The notes: generated from the sequence alone by a model not told the origin. A DNA stretch of 59,680 nucleotides from HGM04593 sp045630965 (GCA_045630965.1 JAZQTU010000007.1:1-59680); one strand, 5' to 3'; positions 33,322 to 42,466 are shown, counted from the stretch's first letter. Program-made: numbers and translations.

Positions 33322-35385
33322 ATGACTATGATAAAGAAATTGCTAATTTGCGCCATTGCATGCCTTACCATATCTACAGCCACTGCCGATGAAGGAATGT
33401 GGTTGCCAAGCCTTATCAAGGAGCGCATAAAGGATATGCGCAAGAAAGGATTCAAGCTCAAAGCTGATGATATCTATTCCGACACAAAGGCTTCGCTAAA
33501 GGACGCTGTCGTACAGTTCGGTGGCGGTTGCACAGGCGAGTTCGTTTCGCCCGAAGGTTTATTGCTTACAAACCACCACTGCGGTTACGGTTCAATACAG
33601 AAACTTTCATCTGTAGAAAATGACTATCTTACTTACGGCTATTGGGCAAAGTCACGAGAAGAAGAATTGCCTGTTCCCGGATTGACAGTAAGTCTTCTTA
33701 TAAAGATGGAGGATGTAACTGCAAGGCTTGCTGCAGGAGAGAAGAAAGAAGATATAATCGCCGAAGCTGTAAAACAAGGCAAGGGATATCGGGCAAGCAT
33801 TGAGCAGATGTATTACGGCAACCTCCAGTATCTTTTTGTATATCGTACATACCGCGATGTGCGTCTCGTTGGAGCACCACCTTCATCAATCGGTAAATTC
33901 GGCGGCGACACCGACAACTGGATATGGCCTCGTCATACCGGTGATTTTTCGGTTTTCCGCGTATATGCTGATGCTAACAATGAACCTGCCGATTATAGCA
34001 AGGATAATGTCCCCTACCGCCCTAAACGCCATTTCAAGGTTACAACAGAAGGTATTAAAGAAGGTGACTTCACCATGACTTATGGTTTCCCTGGCAACAC
34101 ACAGGAGTATATCACTGCTGAAGCAGCACGGTATGTGGCAGAAATTTCCAATCCAATGAAGATTGACCTGCGTACTATCCGTCTTGATATCATCAGCGAG
34201 GCACAGGCAAAAAGCGTGGTAACACGCATCGCATATGCAGCCAAGCATGCAAGCATCGCCAACGGTTGGAAGAAATGGCAGGGCGAAGCTCTTGGATTGG
34301 AAAAACTTGGCACAGCCGAAAAAAAGGCAGAATACGAAAAGGAGTTTGCAGCATGGGCTGCCGACAAACCCCAATATGCACACCTGCTAGATTCCATTCA
34401 TGCAGGGTATGAAAAAGTCATTCCAGGATATTTCATGCGCGAACTGTTCAACGAATCAATCTATGCCATTGAGGCTTTTGCATATGCATTCCAACTGTAC
34501 AACAAATGCCTTATCGACAACAAAGTAACTGCTGATGAACAGGCTGAAATACGAAGAAAATACCTGAAAGATTATAATATTGATGTTGACCATTCTATAG
34601 CACGCCGCATGATCGATGAATTCGTGAAACGTGCTATGGAGAATAAAATTCCAGATCAGCTCAAGCAGGCTGTAGCTGAATGTGGTAGCGCAGAAGCTTT
34701 TGCCGACAAACTGTTCTCCACAACAAGAATCCTTGACGAATATACTCTCACAAAAAAGGAATTAGAAGAGGACCCATTTGTACAGTTCACTTCATGGTTC
34801 CTGCCACTGATTATAGAGAATAGTGAATACGCATATCGCAACCTGAGCAACGTGCCGGCTGTAGAAAAATGGTACAAGCCTTATATGAAGGCTCTACGCG
34901 AATGGGACAGAAACCGCGCCTTCTATCCTGACGCAAACTTCACTCTACGTGTTGCATATGGCTCAATTACAGGATATGAAAATGCCGACGGCGAGTACCA
35001 CACATATTTGTCAACTCTTGACGGTGTAATAGCAAAGGATAATCCGGAGATTTATGACTATAATATTCCTCAGGTGTTACGTGACATCTACGATAAGAAG
35101 GATTATGGTCGTTGGGCAATCATTAAGAATGGAAAGAAAACCGTTCCTGTATGCTTCTTGGCCTCAAACCACACTTCCGGCGGAAATTCAGGCTCACCGG
35201 TAATTAACGGAAAAGGAGAAATAATTGGTATAAATTTCGACCGCACATGGCGTTCTACCATGAGTGACATTGAATTTGACCCGACCATTTGCCGAAATAT
35301 CTCTGTTGACATACGTTTTGTACTCTTTGTAATGGACCGACTTGGTGGCGCAGGCTATCTGCTTGAAGAGATGGGCATTAAATAA
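33322..35385 (+). CDS. S46 dipeptidyl peptidase, DPP11-like (Asp/Glu-specific)
   Basis: A 687-residue exported serine peptidase (signal about 1-22, ending STATA-DEG). Catalytic residues are visible: His in LTNHHCGYGSIQ, Asp in GGDTDNWIWPRHTGDF, Ser in SGGNSGSPV. In S46 enzymes the residue 18 positions after the catalytic Ser sets specificity: Arg (R673 in Porphyromonas DPP11) for acidic P1 residues, Gly in DPP7 for hydrophobic ones. Here that position, in GINFDRTW, is Arg, which supports cleavage of dipeptides after Asp or Glu. The ATG directly abuts the hutI stop; ATG at 33328 is an alternative. Released acidic dipeptides would feed the same amino acid pool as histidine degradation. Confidence 0.92.
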   Translation: MTMIKKLLICAIACLTISTATADEGMWLPSLIKERIKDMRKKGFKLKADDIYSDTKASLKDAVVQFGGGCTGEFVSPEGLLLTNHHCGYGSIQKLSSVENDYLTYGYWAKSREEELPVPGLTVSLLIKMEDVTARLAAGEKKEDIIAEAVKQGKGYRASIEQMYYGNLQYLFVYRTYRDVRLVGAPPSSIGKFGGDTDNWIWPRHTGDFSVFRVYADANNEPADYSKDNVPYRPKRHFKVTTEGIKEGDFTMTYGFPGNTQEYITAEAARYVAEISNPMKIDLRTIRLDIISEAQAKSVVTRIAYAAKHASIANGWKKWQGEALGLEKLGTAEKKAEYEKEFAAWAADKPQYAHLLDSIHAGYEKVIPGYFMRELFNESIYAIEAFAYAFQLYNKCLIDNKVTADEQAEIRRKYLKDYNIDVDHSIARRMIDEFVKRAMENKIPDQLKQAVAECGSAEAFADKLFSTTRILDEYTLTKKELEEDPFVQFTSWFLPLIIENSEYAYRNLSNVPAVEKWYKPYMKALREWDRNRAFYPDANFTLRVAYGSITGYENADGEYHTYLSTLDGVIAKDNPEIYDYNIPQVLRDIYDKKDYGRWAIIKNGKKTVPVCFLASNHTSGGNSGSPVINGKGEIIGINFDRTWRSTMSDIEFDPTICRNISVDIRFVLFVMDRLGGAGYLLEEMGIK

Positions 35386-35391
35386 CAGATT

Positions 35392-37053
35392 ATGGATTAC
35401 TTGAGTTCTTTGTTCATAGAACACTCGGCATTGCAGGCCATTGTGGTTTTATCGCTGATTTCAGCCTTTGGACTGATGGTCGGCAAGATACATGTTTGCG
35501 GTATATCACTCGGAATAACATTCGTATTCTTCACTGGAATTCTTGCAGGACACTTTGGGCTGAGCATTGACAGCCAGATGCTTTTCTATGCAGAGACATT
35601 CGGTTTAGTACTGTTTGTATACGCACTGGGATTGCAGGTTGGACCAGGTTTCTTCAGTTCCATGCGTACAGAAGGTGTCAGATTGCTATTGCCGGCCATT
35701 GGCGTACTTCTTATCGGAACATTGTTTGCCGTAATATTGAGCTTCACAATAAATGTCCCGATGGCAGAGATGTCCGGTATATTATGTGGAGCCACGACCA
35801 ATACTCCGGCACTGGCTGCGGCACAACAGACTCTTGAGCAACTTGGGATAAACAGTAGCGGAGCGGCATTAAGTTGTGCTCTGACATACCCGTTGGGTGT
35901 CATCGGTGTAATATTGGCTATCATATTCTTGCGCAAACTATTTGTTCGCCCAAGTGACATGCCACAACCAGACAGCATTCACCGCAAGAATGTATTCATA
36001 GCAAGCTATCGTGTAACAAATCCTGCAATATTCGGCAAAACCATAGAAGAAGTTTCACATACATGGCATAACCATTTTGTCATTTCGCGAATGTGGCACG
36101 ATGGACATGTGCTTATACCGATGTCCGACAGGTTATTACAGGAGAATGACATACTGCTGGTAATAACCAAACCCGAAGAGACAGAAGAGTTACGTCTTGT
36201 ATTCGGAGAACAGGAACAGAAGGATTGGAATGCCGAAAACATAGACTGGAATAAGATTGACAGCGAGCTGACATCTCAAAGAATCTTGGTTACACGTCCT
36301 GAAATTAACGGAAAGAAGCTGGCATCACTCAAACTGAGAAACAACTACGGAATAAATATAAGCCGTGTATACCGTTCGGGAGTCCAGTTGCTGGCTACAC
36401 CAGACCTGGTACTGCAGTTTGGCGACCGCCTTACCGTTGTTGGTGAAGCAGCAGACATCAAACGTGTGGAATCCATTCTTGGCAACGCCGTAAAGAGCCT
36501 CAATGAGCCGAATCTTGTATCAGTATTCATTGGAATGATACTTGGACTTATGGTAGGAAGTATTCCTTTATCAATTCCTGGCATATCATTGCCGGTAAAG
36601 CTGGGACTTGCAGGAGGACCTATCATAGTAGGAATACTTATCGGTACATTTGGCCCGCGTCTTCACATGGTTACATACACTACACGAAGTGCAAACATGA
36701 TGTTGCGCGCTATAGGTCTGAATCTTTATCTCGCATGCTTGGGTCTTGATGCCGGAGAACACTTTTTTGAGACAGTAGTACGTCCGGAAGGTATCCTGTG
36801 GCTTGTTTTAGGACTATTGATAACATTTGTACCTATTGTATTGACCGGAATTTTTGCTCTTCGCGTAATGAAATTAGATTTCGGTTCAATTTCGGGACTG
36901 TTATGCGGTTCTATGGCAAACCCCATGGCATTGAACTATGCAAATGACACTATCGAAGGCGACAATCCTTCGGTTGCATACGCAACAGTATATCCTGTAT
37001 GCATGTTCCTCAGAGTGATAATAATACAACTGGTCATCATGTATTTTGTATAA
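35392..37053 (+). CDS. AAEx-family transporter with two TrkA-C domains
   Basis: A 553-residue membrane protein with the YidE/YbjL layout: five to six helices (about 15-185), two central TrkA-C (RCK_C) cytosolic domains (about 205-290, containing RVTNPAIFGKTIEEVSH, and 300-375), then five to six further helices with the duplicated motif 'GLLCGSMANPMALNYAND' matching the first-half 'GILCGATTNTPALAAAQQ'. The family includes the aspartate:alanine exchanger AspT; most members are uncharacterised. Its place 6 bp after a DPP11-like peptidase and the hut genes points to an amino acid or dicarboxylate substrate such as aspartate or glutamate. That is inference. Confidence 0.88.
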   Translation: MDYLSSLFIEHSALQAIVVLSLISAFGLMVGKIHVCGISLGITFVFFTGILAGHFGLSIDSQMLFYAETFGLVLFVYALGLQVGPGFFSSMRTEGVRLLLPAIGVLLIGTLFAVILSFTINVPMAEMSGILCGATTNTPALAAAQQTLEQLGINSSGAALSCALTYPLGVIGVILAIIFLRKLFVRPSDMPQPDSIHRKNVFIASYRVTNPAIFGKTIEEVSHTWHNHFVISRMWHDGHVLIPMSDRLLQENDILLVITKPEETEELRLVFGEQEQKDWNAENIDWNKIDSELTSQRILVTRPEINGKKLASLKLRNNYGINISRVYRSGVQLLATPDLVLQFGDRLTVVGEAADIKRVESILGNAVKSLNEPNLVSVFIGMILGLMVGSIPLSIPGISLPVKLGLAGGPIIVGILIGTFGPRLHMVTYTTRSANMMLRAIGLNLYLACLGLDAGEHFFETVVRPEGILWLVLGLLITFVPIVLTGIFALRVMKLDFGSISGLLCGSMANPMALNYANDTIEGDNPSVAYATVYPVCMFLRVIIIQLVIMYFV

Positions 37054-37058
37054 ATTCC

Positions 37059-37304
37059 ATGGCAACAATAAAGAGGACTGCAACCGTAGGGGAATACTTC
37101 CTTGAACTGGGTAGCAAGGAGATTGAAATTTACAAGATTGCAAAGGATGGCAGTGGTGCACTTAAACGCATCGATGACATACAAGGAACAATACGCATGA
37201 TAGCCGATGAATATGGGTTTGAGAGAGATTATAACATTAGTTTCAGACAGCACGTTGCAAGACTGATACAATATATAAACGCATTTGAAAACAAACTACA
37301 GTAA
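37059..37304 (+). CDS. 81-residue protein of unknown function
   Basis: A small soluble protein, MATIKRTATVGEYFLELGSK onward, with mixed charge and a probable helix at the end (HVARLIQYINAFENKLQ). It has no signal peptide or metal-binding motif and I do not recognise a family. It is most likely real because it sits 5 bp after the transporter and 1 bp before the GH95 gene in an otherwise gap-free series, and its codon use is like that of its neighbours. A regulatory or chaperone-like role for a neighbour is possible but not shown. Confidence 0.7.
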   Translation: MATIKRTATVGEYFLELGSKEIEIYKIAKDGSGALKRIDDIQGTIRMIADEYGFERDYNISFRQHVARLIQYINAFENKLQ

Positions 37305-37305
37305 T

Positions 37306-39816
37306 ATGAAAAGTAAAAGCATCTTTACCGCACTCCTGTTGTGCGCAATTGGGTTGAATGCCCAAACGGATTATATCCATGGTTTGTCAATCTGGTTTGA
37401 TCAACCGACCACATTGAAAGGACACAGTATCTGGTATGATGGCAACCCTGCACAATGGAAAGGAAAGAAACCGGAATGGGCAGGTGATGGAGCCCACAAC
37501 CCTGATCAGGAATGGGAATCACAGTCTTTACCCATTGGCAACGGAAACATTGGAGCAAACATCATGGGATCATTAGAGGCAGAGCGCATTACATTCAATG
37601 AGAAGACACTTTGGCGCGGTGGTCCAAACACAGAAGGTGGTGCACAGTACTATTGGAATGTCAACAAACAGTCGGCACATCTGCTTGATGATATTCGTCA
37701 GGCATTCCTCGACGGAGATGACGAGAAAGCCGCAAAATTGACAAGAGAGAACTTCAACAGTACAGCGTCATATGAATATTATGGCGAAAAGCCGTTCCGC
37801 TTTGGTAACTTCACCACAATGGGAGAATTCTACATTGAGACTGGCCACAGCATGATTGGCATGAGCGATTACAAGCGTATACTATCTCTTGATTCCGCTC
37901 TGGCAGTCGTACAGTACAAAAAAGATGATATATTCTTCCAACGCAAATATTTTGTTTCATATCCAGCTAACGTTCTTGTCATGAAGTTCAGTGCAAGCGA
38001 GCCTGGCATGCAGAACCTTGTATTCAGCTATGCTCCGAACCCTGTATCAGAAGGTACACTTGAGCAAGACGGAAAGAACGGTCTTGTATGGAAAGCAAAA
38101 CTCGACAACAACAGCATGCAATATACAGTACGCATGAGAGTCGAGACAAAAGGCGGAAAGAAGACAATCAACAAAGGCAAGATACGTATCACTGGAGCCG
38201 ACGAAGTATATTTCTACATTACCGGCGACACTGATTATAAGATAACTTTTGACCCAGACTTCCACAATCCAGAAACATATGTAGGTGTTAACCCTGATGA
38301 AACAACAGAGGAGTGGATAAAGAAAGCTGCTGCCAAAGGTTATGACAAACTGTTCAAGGAGCATTACAACGACTATGCGTCACTGTTCAACCGAGTTGAA
38401 CTGAAAATCAACCCCAACGCACCAGCAACATACGAATTCCCAGGCACAGCCAACTTGCCAACAAACAAAAGACTCGAAAGCTATCGTAAAGGAAAGCCCG
38501 ATTATAATCTTGAACAGCTCTATTTCCAATTCGGACGCTACCTGCTCATATCAAGTTCACGTCCCGGAAACATGCCTGCAAACCTGCAAGGTCTGTGGCA
38601 TAACAACGTCGATGGCCCATGGCGCGTAGACTACCACAACAACATCAACCTGCAGATGAATTACTGGCCAGCATGTGTTACCAACCTCAACGAATGTATG
38701 CTACCCCTTGTCGATTTCATCCGCACACTGATAAAGCCGGGTGAGGTGACAGCTAAATCATACTTTGGAGCAAGAGGTTGGACAGCTAGTATTTCCAGTA
38801 ATATCTTTGGTTTCACAGCACCATTGATAAGCCAGGATATGTCATGGAACTTCAATCCGATGGCCGGTCCATGGCTTGCTACACATATATGGGACTATTA
38901 CGATTATACACGCGACAAGAAGTTCCTGAAGGAGACCGGTTACGATATCATCAAGAGCAGTGCCATATTTGCTATGGATTACTTATGGAAAAAGGATGAC
39001 GGTTCATACACTGCAGCACCGTCAACATCTCCAGAACATGGCCCAATAGACCAAGGTGCAACATTCGTACATGCAGTTGTTAGAGAAATTCTGCTGGACG
39101 CCATTGCTGCAAGCGAAGAGATGGACACAGACAAGGAATTACGTAAGGAGTGGAACAAAGTTCTTGAAGGACTTGCCCCCTACCAGATTGGACGCTATGG
39201 CCAGCTCATGGAATGGAGCAAGGATATTGATGACCCTAACGACCAGCATCGCCATGTCAACCACTTGTTCGGTCTTCACCCCGGCCACACAATTTCACCA
39301 GTTGTAACTCCGGAACTTGCCGAAGCATCACGTATTGTCCTTGAGCACAGAGGCGATGGCGCTACAGGTTGGAGTATGGGCTGGAAACTTAACCAATGGG
39401 CACGCCTGCATGACGGAAACCATGCATACACACTCTTTGGCAACCTATTGAAAAACGGAACACTCGACAACCTTTGGGATACACATGCTCCATTCCAGAT
39501 TGACGGCAATTTCGGTGGCACAGCCGGCATGTGCGAATTGATGATGCAGAGCCACATGGGCTTCATTCACCTATTGCCAGCTTTGCCCGATGCATGGGAA
39601 GATGGTTCTGTAAAAGGACTATGCGCCAAAGGTGGATTCGAGGTTGACTTAGCATGGAAGAGAGGCAATCTCGAAGAGGCTGTTATCAAATCAAACAGTG
39701 GAGAGCGTTGTGAATTGCTATATGGTGAGAATAAACTTTCATTCAAGACAAAGAAAGGCGCATCGTACAGAATTATCGTTGAAAACGGCAAATTGAAATA
39801 CGAAAAGATGAAATAA
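37306..39816 (+). CDS. GH95 alpha-L-fucosidase/galactosidase, secreted
   Basis: An 836-residue exported enzyme (signal MKSKSIFTALLLCAIGLNAQ). GH95 segments: WESQSLPIGNGNIGANIMGS, FNEKTLWRGGPNT, MPANLQGLWHNNVDGPWRVD, HNNINLQMNYWPACVTNL (conserved Asn pair), TAAPSTSPEHGPIDQGATF (probable general-acid Glu), HRHVNHLFGLHPG, GATGWSMGWKLNQWARL and APFQIDGNFGG (conserved Asp). Unlike the GH95 protein at 22996-26688, it has no lectin modules and no type IX sorting tail, so it is probably periplasmic or surface-anchored by other means. It is the last gene of the hut-DPP11-transporter unit, starting 1 bp after the 81-residue gene, with a terminator just behind it. Confidence 0.92.
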   Translation: MKSKSIFTALLLCAIGLNAQTDYIHGLSIWFDQPTTLKGHSIWYDGNPAQWKGKKPEWAGDGAHNPDQEWESQSLPIGNGNIGANIMGSLEAERITFNEKTLWRGGPNTEGGAQYYWNVNKQSAHLLDDIRQAFLDGDDEKAAKLTRENFNSTASYEYYGEKPFRFGNFTTMGEFYIETGHSMIGMSDYKRILSLDSALAVVQYKKDDIFFQRKYFVSYPANVLVMKFSASEPGMQNLVFSYAPNPVSEGTLEQDGKNGLVWKAKLDNNSMQYTVRMRVETKGGKKTINKGKIRITGADEVYFYITGDTDYKITFDPDFHNPETYVGVNPDETTEEWIKKAAAKGYDKLFKEHYNDYASLFNRVELKINPNAPATYEFPGTANLPTNKRLESYRKGKPDYNLEQLYFQFGRYLLISSSRPGNMPANLQGLWHNNVDGPWRVDYHNNINLQMNYWPACVTNLNECMLPLVDFIRTLIKPGEVTAKSYFGARGWTASISSNIFGFTAPLISQDMSWNFNPMAGPWLATHIWDYYDYTRDKKFLKETGYDIIKSSAIFAMDYLWKKDDGSYTAAPSTSPEHGPIDQGATFVHAVVREILLDAIAASEEMDTDKELRKEWNKVLEGLAPYQIGRYGQLMEWSKDIDDPNDQHRHVNHLFGLHPGHTISPVVTPELAEASRIVLEHRGDGATGWSMGWKLNQWARLHDGNHAYTLFGNLLKNGTLDNLWDTHAPFQIDGNFGGTAGMCELMMQSHMGFIHLLPALPDAWEDGSVKGLCAKGGFEVDLAWKRGNLEEAVIKSNSGERCELLYGENKLSFKTKKGASYRIIVENGKLKYEKMK

Positions 39817-39830
39817 AAAAGATACACGAC

Positions 39831-39875
39831 AAAATAAGAAACTTGCAGGGTAATACCCTGCAAGTTTCTTATTTT
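39831..39875. terminator. Bidirectional hairpin terminator
   Basis: A 22-bp perfect stem (39831-39852 with 39854-39875) ends the eight-gene plus-strand unit and overlaps the last codons of the convergent thioredoxin gene (stop at 39869-39871). As the centre is a single base, a few inner pairs must open to form the loop. Confidence 0.8.
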
Positions 39876-40228
39876 AGCAATATCTTCTCGATAGCCTCTT
39901 TAAGTTGTGATTTACCCATTGCGCCTTGCGAGCGGTGCATTGTTCCGTTCTGTTCAATAAAGATAAGTGTCGGTATTGAACGGATGCTGAACAATGAGGC
40001 AAGTTCTTCTTCGTTGTCTACGTTTACTTTATAAAAGTCTACTTTGCCTGCATAATCGTTGGAAAGTTCTTCAAGCACAGGGGAAAGCATCTTGCATGGT
40101 CCGCACCAGTCGGCATAGAAGTCAATGATTGCAGGCTTGCTGCCCAAGAATTCAAAACCTATTGGATTCGACCTGTAATCCGCCACTCTTTTTATAAACT
40201 CTTCGTTTGTCAAATGTATTGTTGCCAT
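39869..40228 (-). CDS. trxA: Thioredoxin
   Basis: A 119-residue cytoplasmic thioredoxin with the active site YADWCGPCKM, the cis-Pro segment SIRSIPTLIFI and the usual length plus about 12 extra N-terminal residues (NEEFIKRVADYRSNPIGFEF). It keeps cytoplasmic protein thiols reduced together with thioredoxin reductase, which is not in the window. Its 3' end lies in the terminator hairpin shared with the GH95 gene. A possible -7 box (TATTTTCG, 40256-40263, minus strand) lies about 30 bp upstream. Confidence 0.93.
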   Translation of the reverse strand: MATIHLTNEEFIKRVADYRSNPIGFEFLGSKPAIIDFYADWCGPCKMLSPVLEELSNDYAGKVDFYKVNVDNEEELASLFSIRSIPTLIFIEQNGTMHRSQGAMGKSQLKEAIEKILLK

Positions 40229-40333
40229 AATCTTTTTCTTTTAAGTTATATGTTACGAAAATAACAGAATAGCCAATCAGTTATATTTTTCTATAACATT
40301 ATTTAGCATAAAAAAGATTAAAGGCTCTTGGTA

Positions 40334-40852
40334 TCAAAAGCATAATGCCATTGACAGGCCGCTGGCTGATGCGCCGAACTGCAACGAAGTGTTATACTCC
40401 TTTTCAAGACGGTTAAGACGTGCCTTGTACACACATATTGTAGGAATACCGGCCAGGAAGCACGCAACACCTGTAACCATGGAAGTTATACCGGCGTACA
40501 TTGCAATGTCAGCCCCCAGACTTTCCTCCCCGGCAAAGGCATGTGGTAAAGCTACTATAAATCCACCTACCGTTGAAACAAATCCTAATGCCGTCAATGA
40601 CAGACCACCCAATGTCAGTCCGAGACCAGTCTTATAACCAGCACGATACCTAAGATAGTCTTTACTCCTGTCAACACCAGTGAGTGACGAGAAACAATTT
40701 GCAGCATCGAACTTGTCAAGTTTCTGTTTTTGCACAAAAACCCTGCTTCCTCTAATGTCGAGCGAACTGTTTTCTGTTGCTATAATTGTTTGTTGCGCAG
40801 TGGCATTTATACTTATGAATACCGATATAAGCAATAGATACAAGCGGTTCAT
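40334..40852 (-). CDS. Exported membrane protein of unknown function
   Basis: A 172-residue protein with a signal peptide (MNRLYLLLISVFISINATAQ), a short polar part, and two or three hydrophobic segments (about 75-105, 115-140) rich in Gly, followed by a KARLNRLEKEYN stretch and a hydrophobic end. The combination of a signal peptide, a Gly-rich hydrophobic pair and a short tail is often seen in small Bacteroidota envelope proteins without known function. It is 12 bp downstream of the lipoprotein gene on the same strand, so both are probably co-transcribed. Confidence 0.65.
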   Translation of the reverse strand: MNRLYLLLISVFISINATAQQTIIATENSSLDIRGSRVFVQKQKLDKFDAANCFSSLTGVDRSKDYLRYRAGYKTGLGLTLGGLSLTALGFVSTVGGFIVALPHAFAGEESLGADIAMYAGITSMVTGVACFLAGIPTICVYKARLNRLEKEYNTSLQFGASASGLSMALCF

Positions 40853-40864
40853 AAGAATACTTGT

Positions 40865-41374
40865 TTAATTATACTGATATATAAGGTGGTTGCATACACA
40901 ATTCTCACCAAGCATAATGGAAATATTGACACTACGGCCTTCACCTGTCGTATTTTCATCAACAGTCAACAAAGGTGTCCACCTGTTTTCATTGTAATTC
41001 TCCACCCATACGACTCTTACCCAATAACAATCCTCAAGACCTATTATTGTATATTTATACTCATGTGTCAAATTAACGCAACGTTCCAGAAAATTCACAT
41101 TCTCAATGCCTGATTGAGGTATTTCTATTACTTCTGCTTCTCCCTTTTCAGACTCATTTATAAGTGGCGGCACTTCGTTTCCATTATCATTTTTATCGCC
41201 GGTATTATTGTTATAGTCATCATTATAGCCATAATCGCCGTCATCTCCCTCTTCTTTTTCAATCTCCTCCAAGAGGTCTTCGAACATTCCAACCAAATCT
41301 CCACAAGATGTAAAAGTCACAGGCGTTACAGTCATGATTGCAACAAAAGTCAATGCTCTGAATACACGTTTCAT
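40865..41374 (-). CDS. Lipoprotein with acidic linker and BACON-like end
   Basis: A 169-residue protein with a lipobox (VTFTSC, Cys24) followed by a strongly acidic, Asn/Gly/Asp-rich stretch (about 30-75, EEIEKEEGDDGDYGYNDDYN and similar) and a C-terminal domain of about 85 residues. The end, with 'RWTPLLTVDENTTGEGRSVN' and a final IYQ, resembles the BACON domain pattern (W...G...R..xIxI....xxVxQ), which often mediates carbohydrate or mucin binding, but the similarity is weak. The acidic linker suggests surface exposure. Function unknown. Confidence 0.65.
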   Translation of the reverse strand: MKRVFRALTFVAIMTVTPVTFTSCGDLVGMFEDLLEEIEKEEGDDGDYGYNDDYNNNTGDKNDNGNEVPPLINESEKGEAEVIEIPQSGIENVNFLERCVNLTHEYKYTIIGLEDCYWVRVVWVENYNENRWTPLLTVDENTTGEGRSVNISIMLGENCVCNHLIYQYN

Positions 41375-41526
41375 AGTAATAGTCTATTAGTAGTTAATTT
41401 TAACAAAAACTGTGGCAAGTTACCAAAAAATATACATCTTACAATAAAAAGTTACCATAATTTGTCGATGTCATTAGGATTTGCGACTTTTGAAGAGAAT
41501 TTTTATACAGAATTACTATAACACAA

Positions 41527-42357
41527 ATGAAAGTCACAGTCATTGTTGATAACAAGCCACATATCAACAACCATGAACTGAAAACGGAACATGGTTTGTC
41601 ACTTCATATAGAATACAACAGTTACAGTATTTTGTGTGACCTTGGCGCCAGTAATGTCTTTGCGGATAATGCAAAAATATTGGGCATTGACATTTCCACA
41701 TGTAACTTCACCTTCATATCACATGGACATAACGACCATTGCGGCGGTTTAAGTCACTTCTTTAAGAACACAAAGGAGCAGAAAGTATACATACACTCAA
41801 GCATTCCTGACGAGGAATACTTTTCAACACGTAGGGAGAAAATACACAATCTTAACATCGACCGCAGGACATTCATTGATAACGAAGAGCGGTTAATCAA
41901 ACTTGACGAAACTGCAGAGATTGCCGAAGGCGTATATGCAGTACAATGCCATGAAGACAGATACCCAACGCCTTACGGCAACTGTTTCTTATGGAAAAAC
42001 AGCGGTAAAAAGGAGGAAAATGATAGTTTTAAGCATGAATTATCACTTGCGTTCATAACTCCGAAAGGAGTTGTTGTCATTTCACCGTGTTCGCATTGTG
42101 GGGCATTGAATATAATGCAGGAATGTAAAAGAGTTACAGGATGTGACAGGATATATGCCTACATTGGTGGGCTACATTTTGTTGAAGGAGAGAACTGTAT
42201 TACAGAGACAACTGACTTTACAGATGCTATAAGGAAAGAATATCCTGAGACTCTTATCTTCACAGGACACTGTACATGTGAAACTGCAAAAAACATCATT
42301 GCTGAAAAGAACAACAATGCAACAATGTTCTCAACAGGCACAATCATTGAGTTGTGA
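41527..42357 (+). CDS. MBL-fold enzyme, COG1237 (MptE-like dihydropterin synthase type)
   Basis: A 276-residue metallo-beta-lactamase-fold hydrolase without signal peptide. The metal motif is SHGHNDHCGG (HxHxDH), with further ligands in CSHCGALNI and FTGHCTCE. The length and the early Asp-containing DLGASNVFADNAKILGI segment match the group annotated as 7,8-dihydropterin-6-methyl-4-(beta-D-ribofuranosyl)aminobenzene-5'-phosphate synthase. That name comes from a methanogen pathway and is probably not the true role in Bacteroidota. It stands alone between a minus-strand pair and the SLC13 leader. Confidence 0.82.
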   Translation: MKVTVIVDNKPHINNHELKTEHGLSLHIEYNSYSILCDLGASNVFADNAKILGIDISTCNFTFISHGHNDHCGGLSHFFKNTKEQKVYIHSSIPDEEYFSTRREKIHNLNIDRRTFIDNEERLIKLDETAEIAEGVYAVQCHEDRYPTPYGNCFLWKNSGKKEENDSFKHELSLAFITPKGVVVISPCSHCGALNIMQECKRVTGCDRIYAYIGGLHFVEGENCITETTDFTDAIRKEYPETLIFTGHCTCETAKNIIAEKNNNATMFSTGTIIEL

Positions 42358-42407
42358 GTCCCGTCTTTTTCGAATAAATCACATCCATAACTTTTTATCT
42401 GATACTA

Positions 42408-42427
42408 TTATTGTTCAAGAACAATAA
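42408..42427. repeat. 20-nt palindrome upstream of the SLC13 gene
   Basis: TTATTGTTC-AA-GAACAATAA is a perfect inverted repeat with 9-bp arms, 50 bp behind the MBL-fold gene and 75 bp before the SLC13 start. No T run follows on the plus strand (it runs into A's), so an operator is as likely as a terminator for the MBL gene. Confidence 0.5.
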
Positions 42428-42444
42428 AAAAAGTACAGTTTTTT

Positions 42445-42466
42445 GATTGTTTGGATTGTTTAGATT
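42445..42466 (+). repeat. Tandem 9-bp repeats (iteron-like)
   Basis: GATTGTTTG (42445-42453), GATTGTTTA (42454-42462) and a partial GATT (42463-42466) are head-to-tail repeats within the leader of the SLC13 gene. They may bind a regulator; no TAnnTTTG box is evident nearby. Confidence 0.5.
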
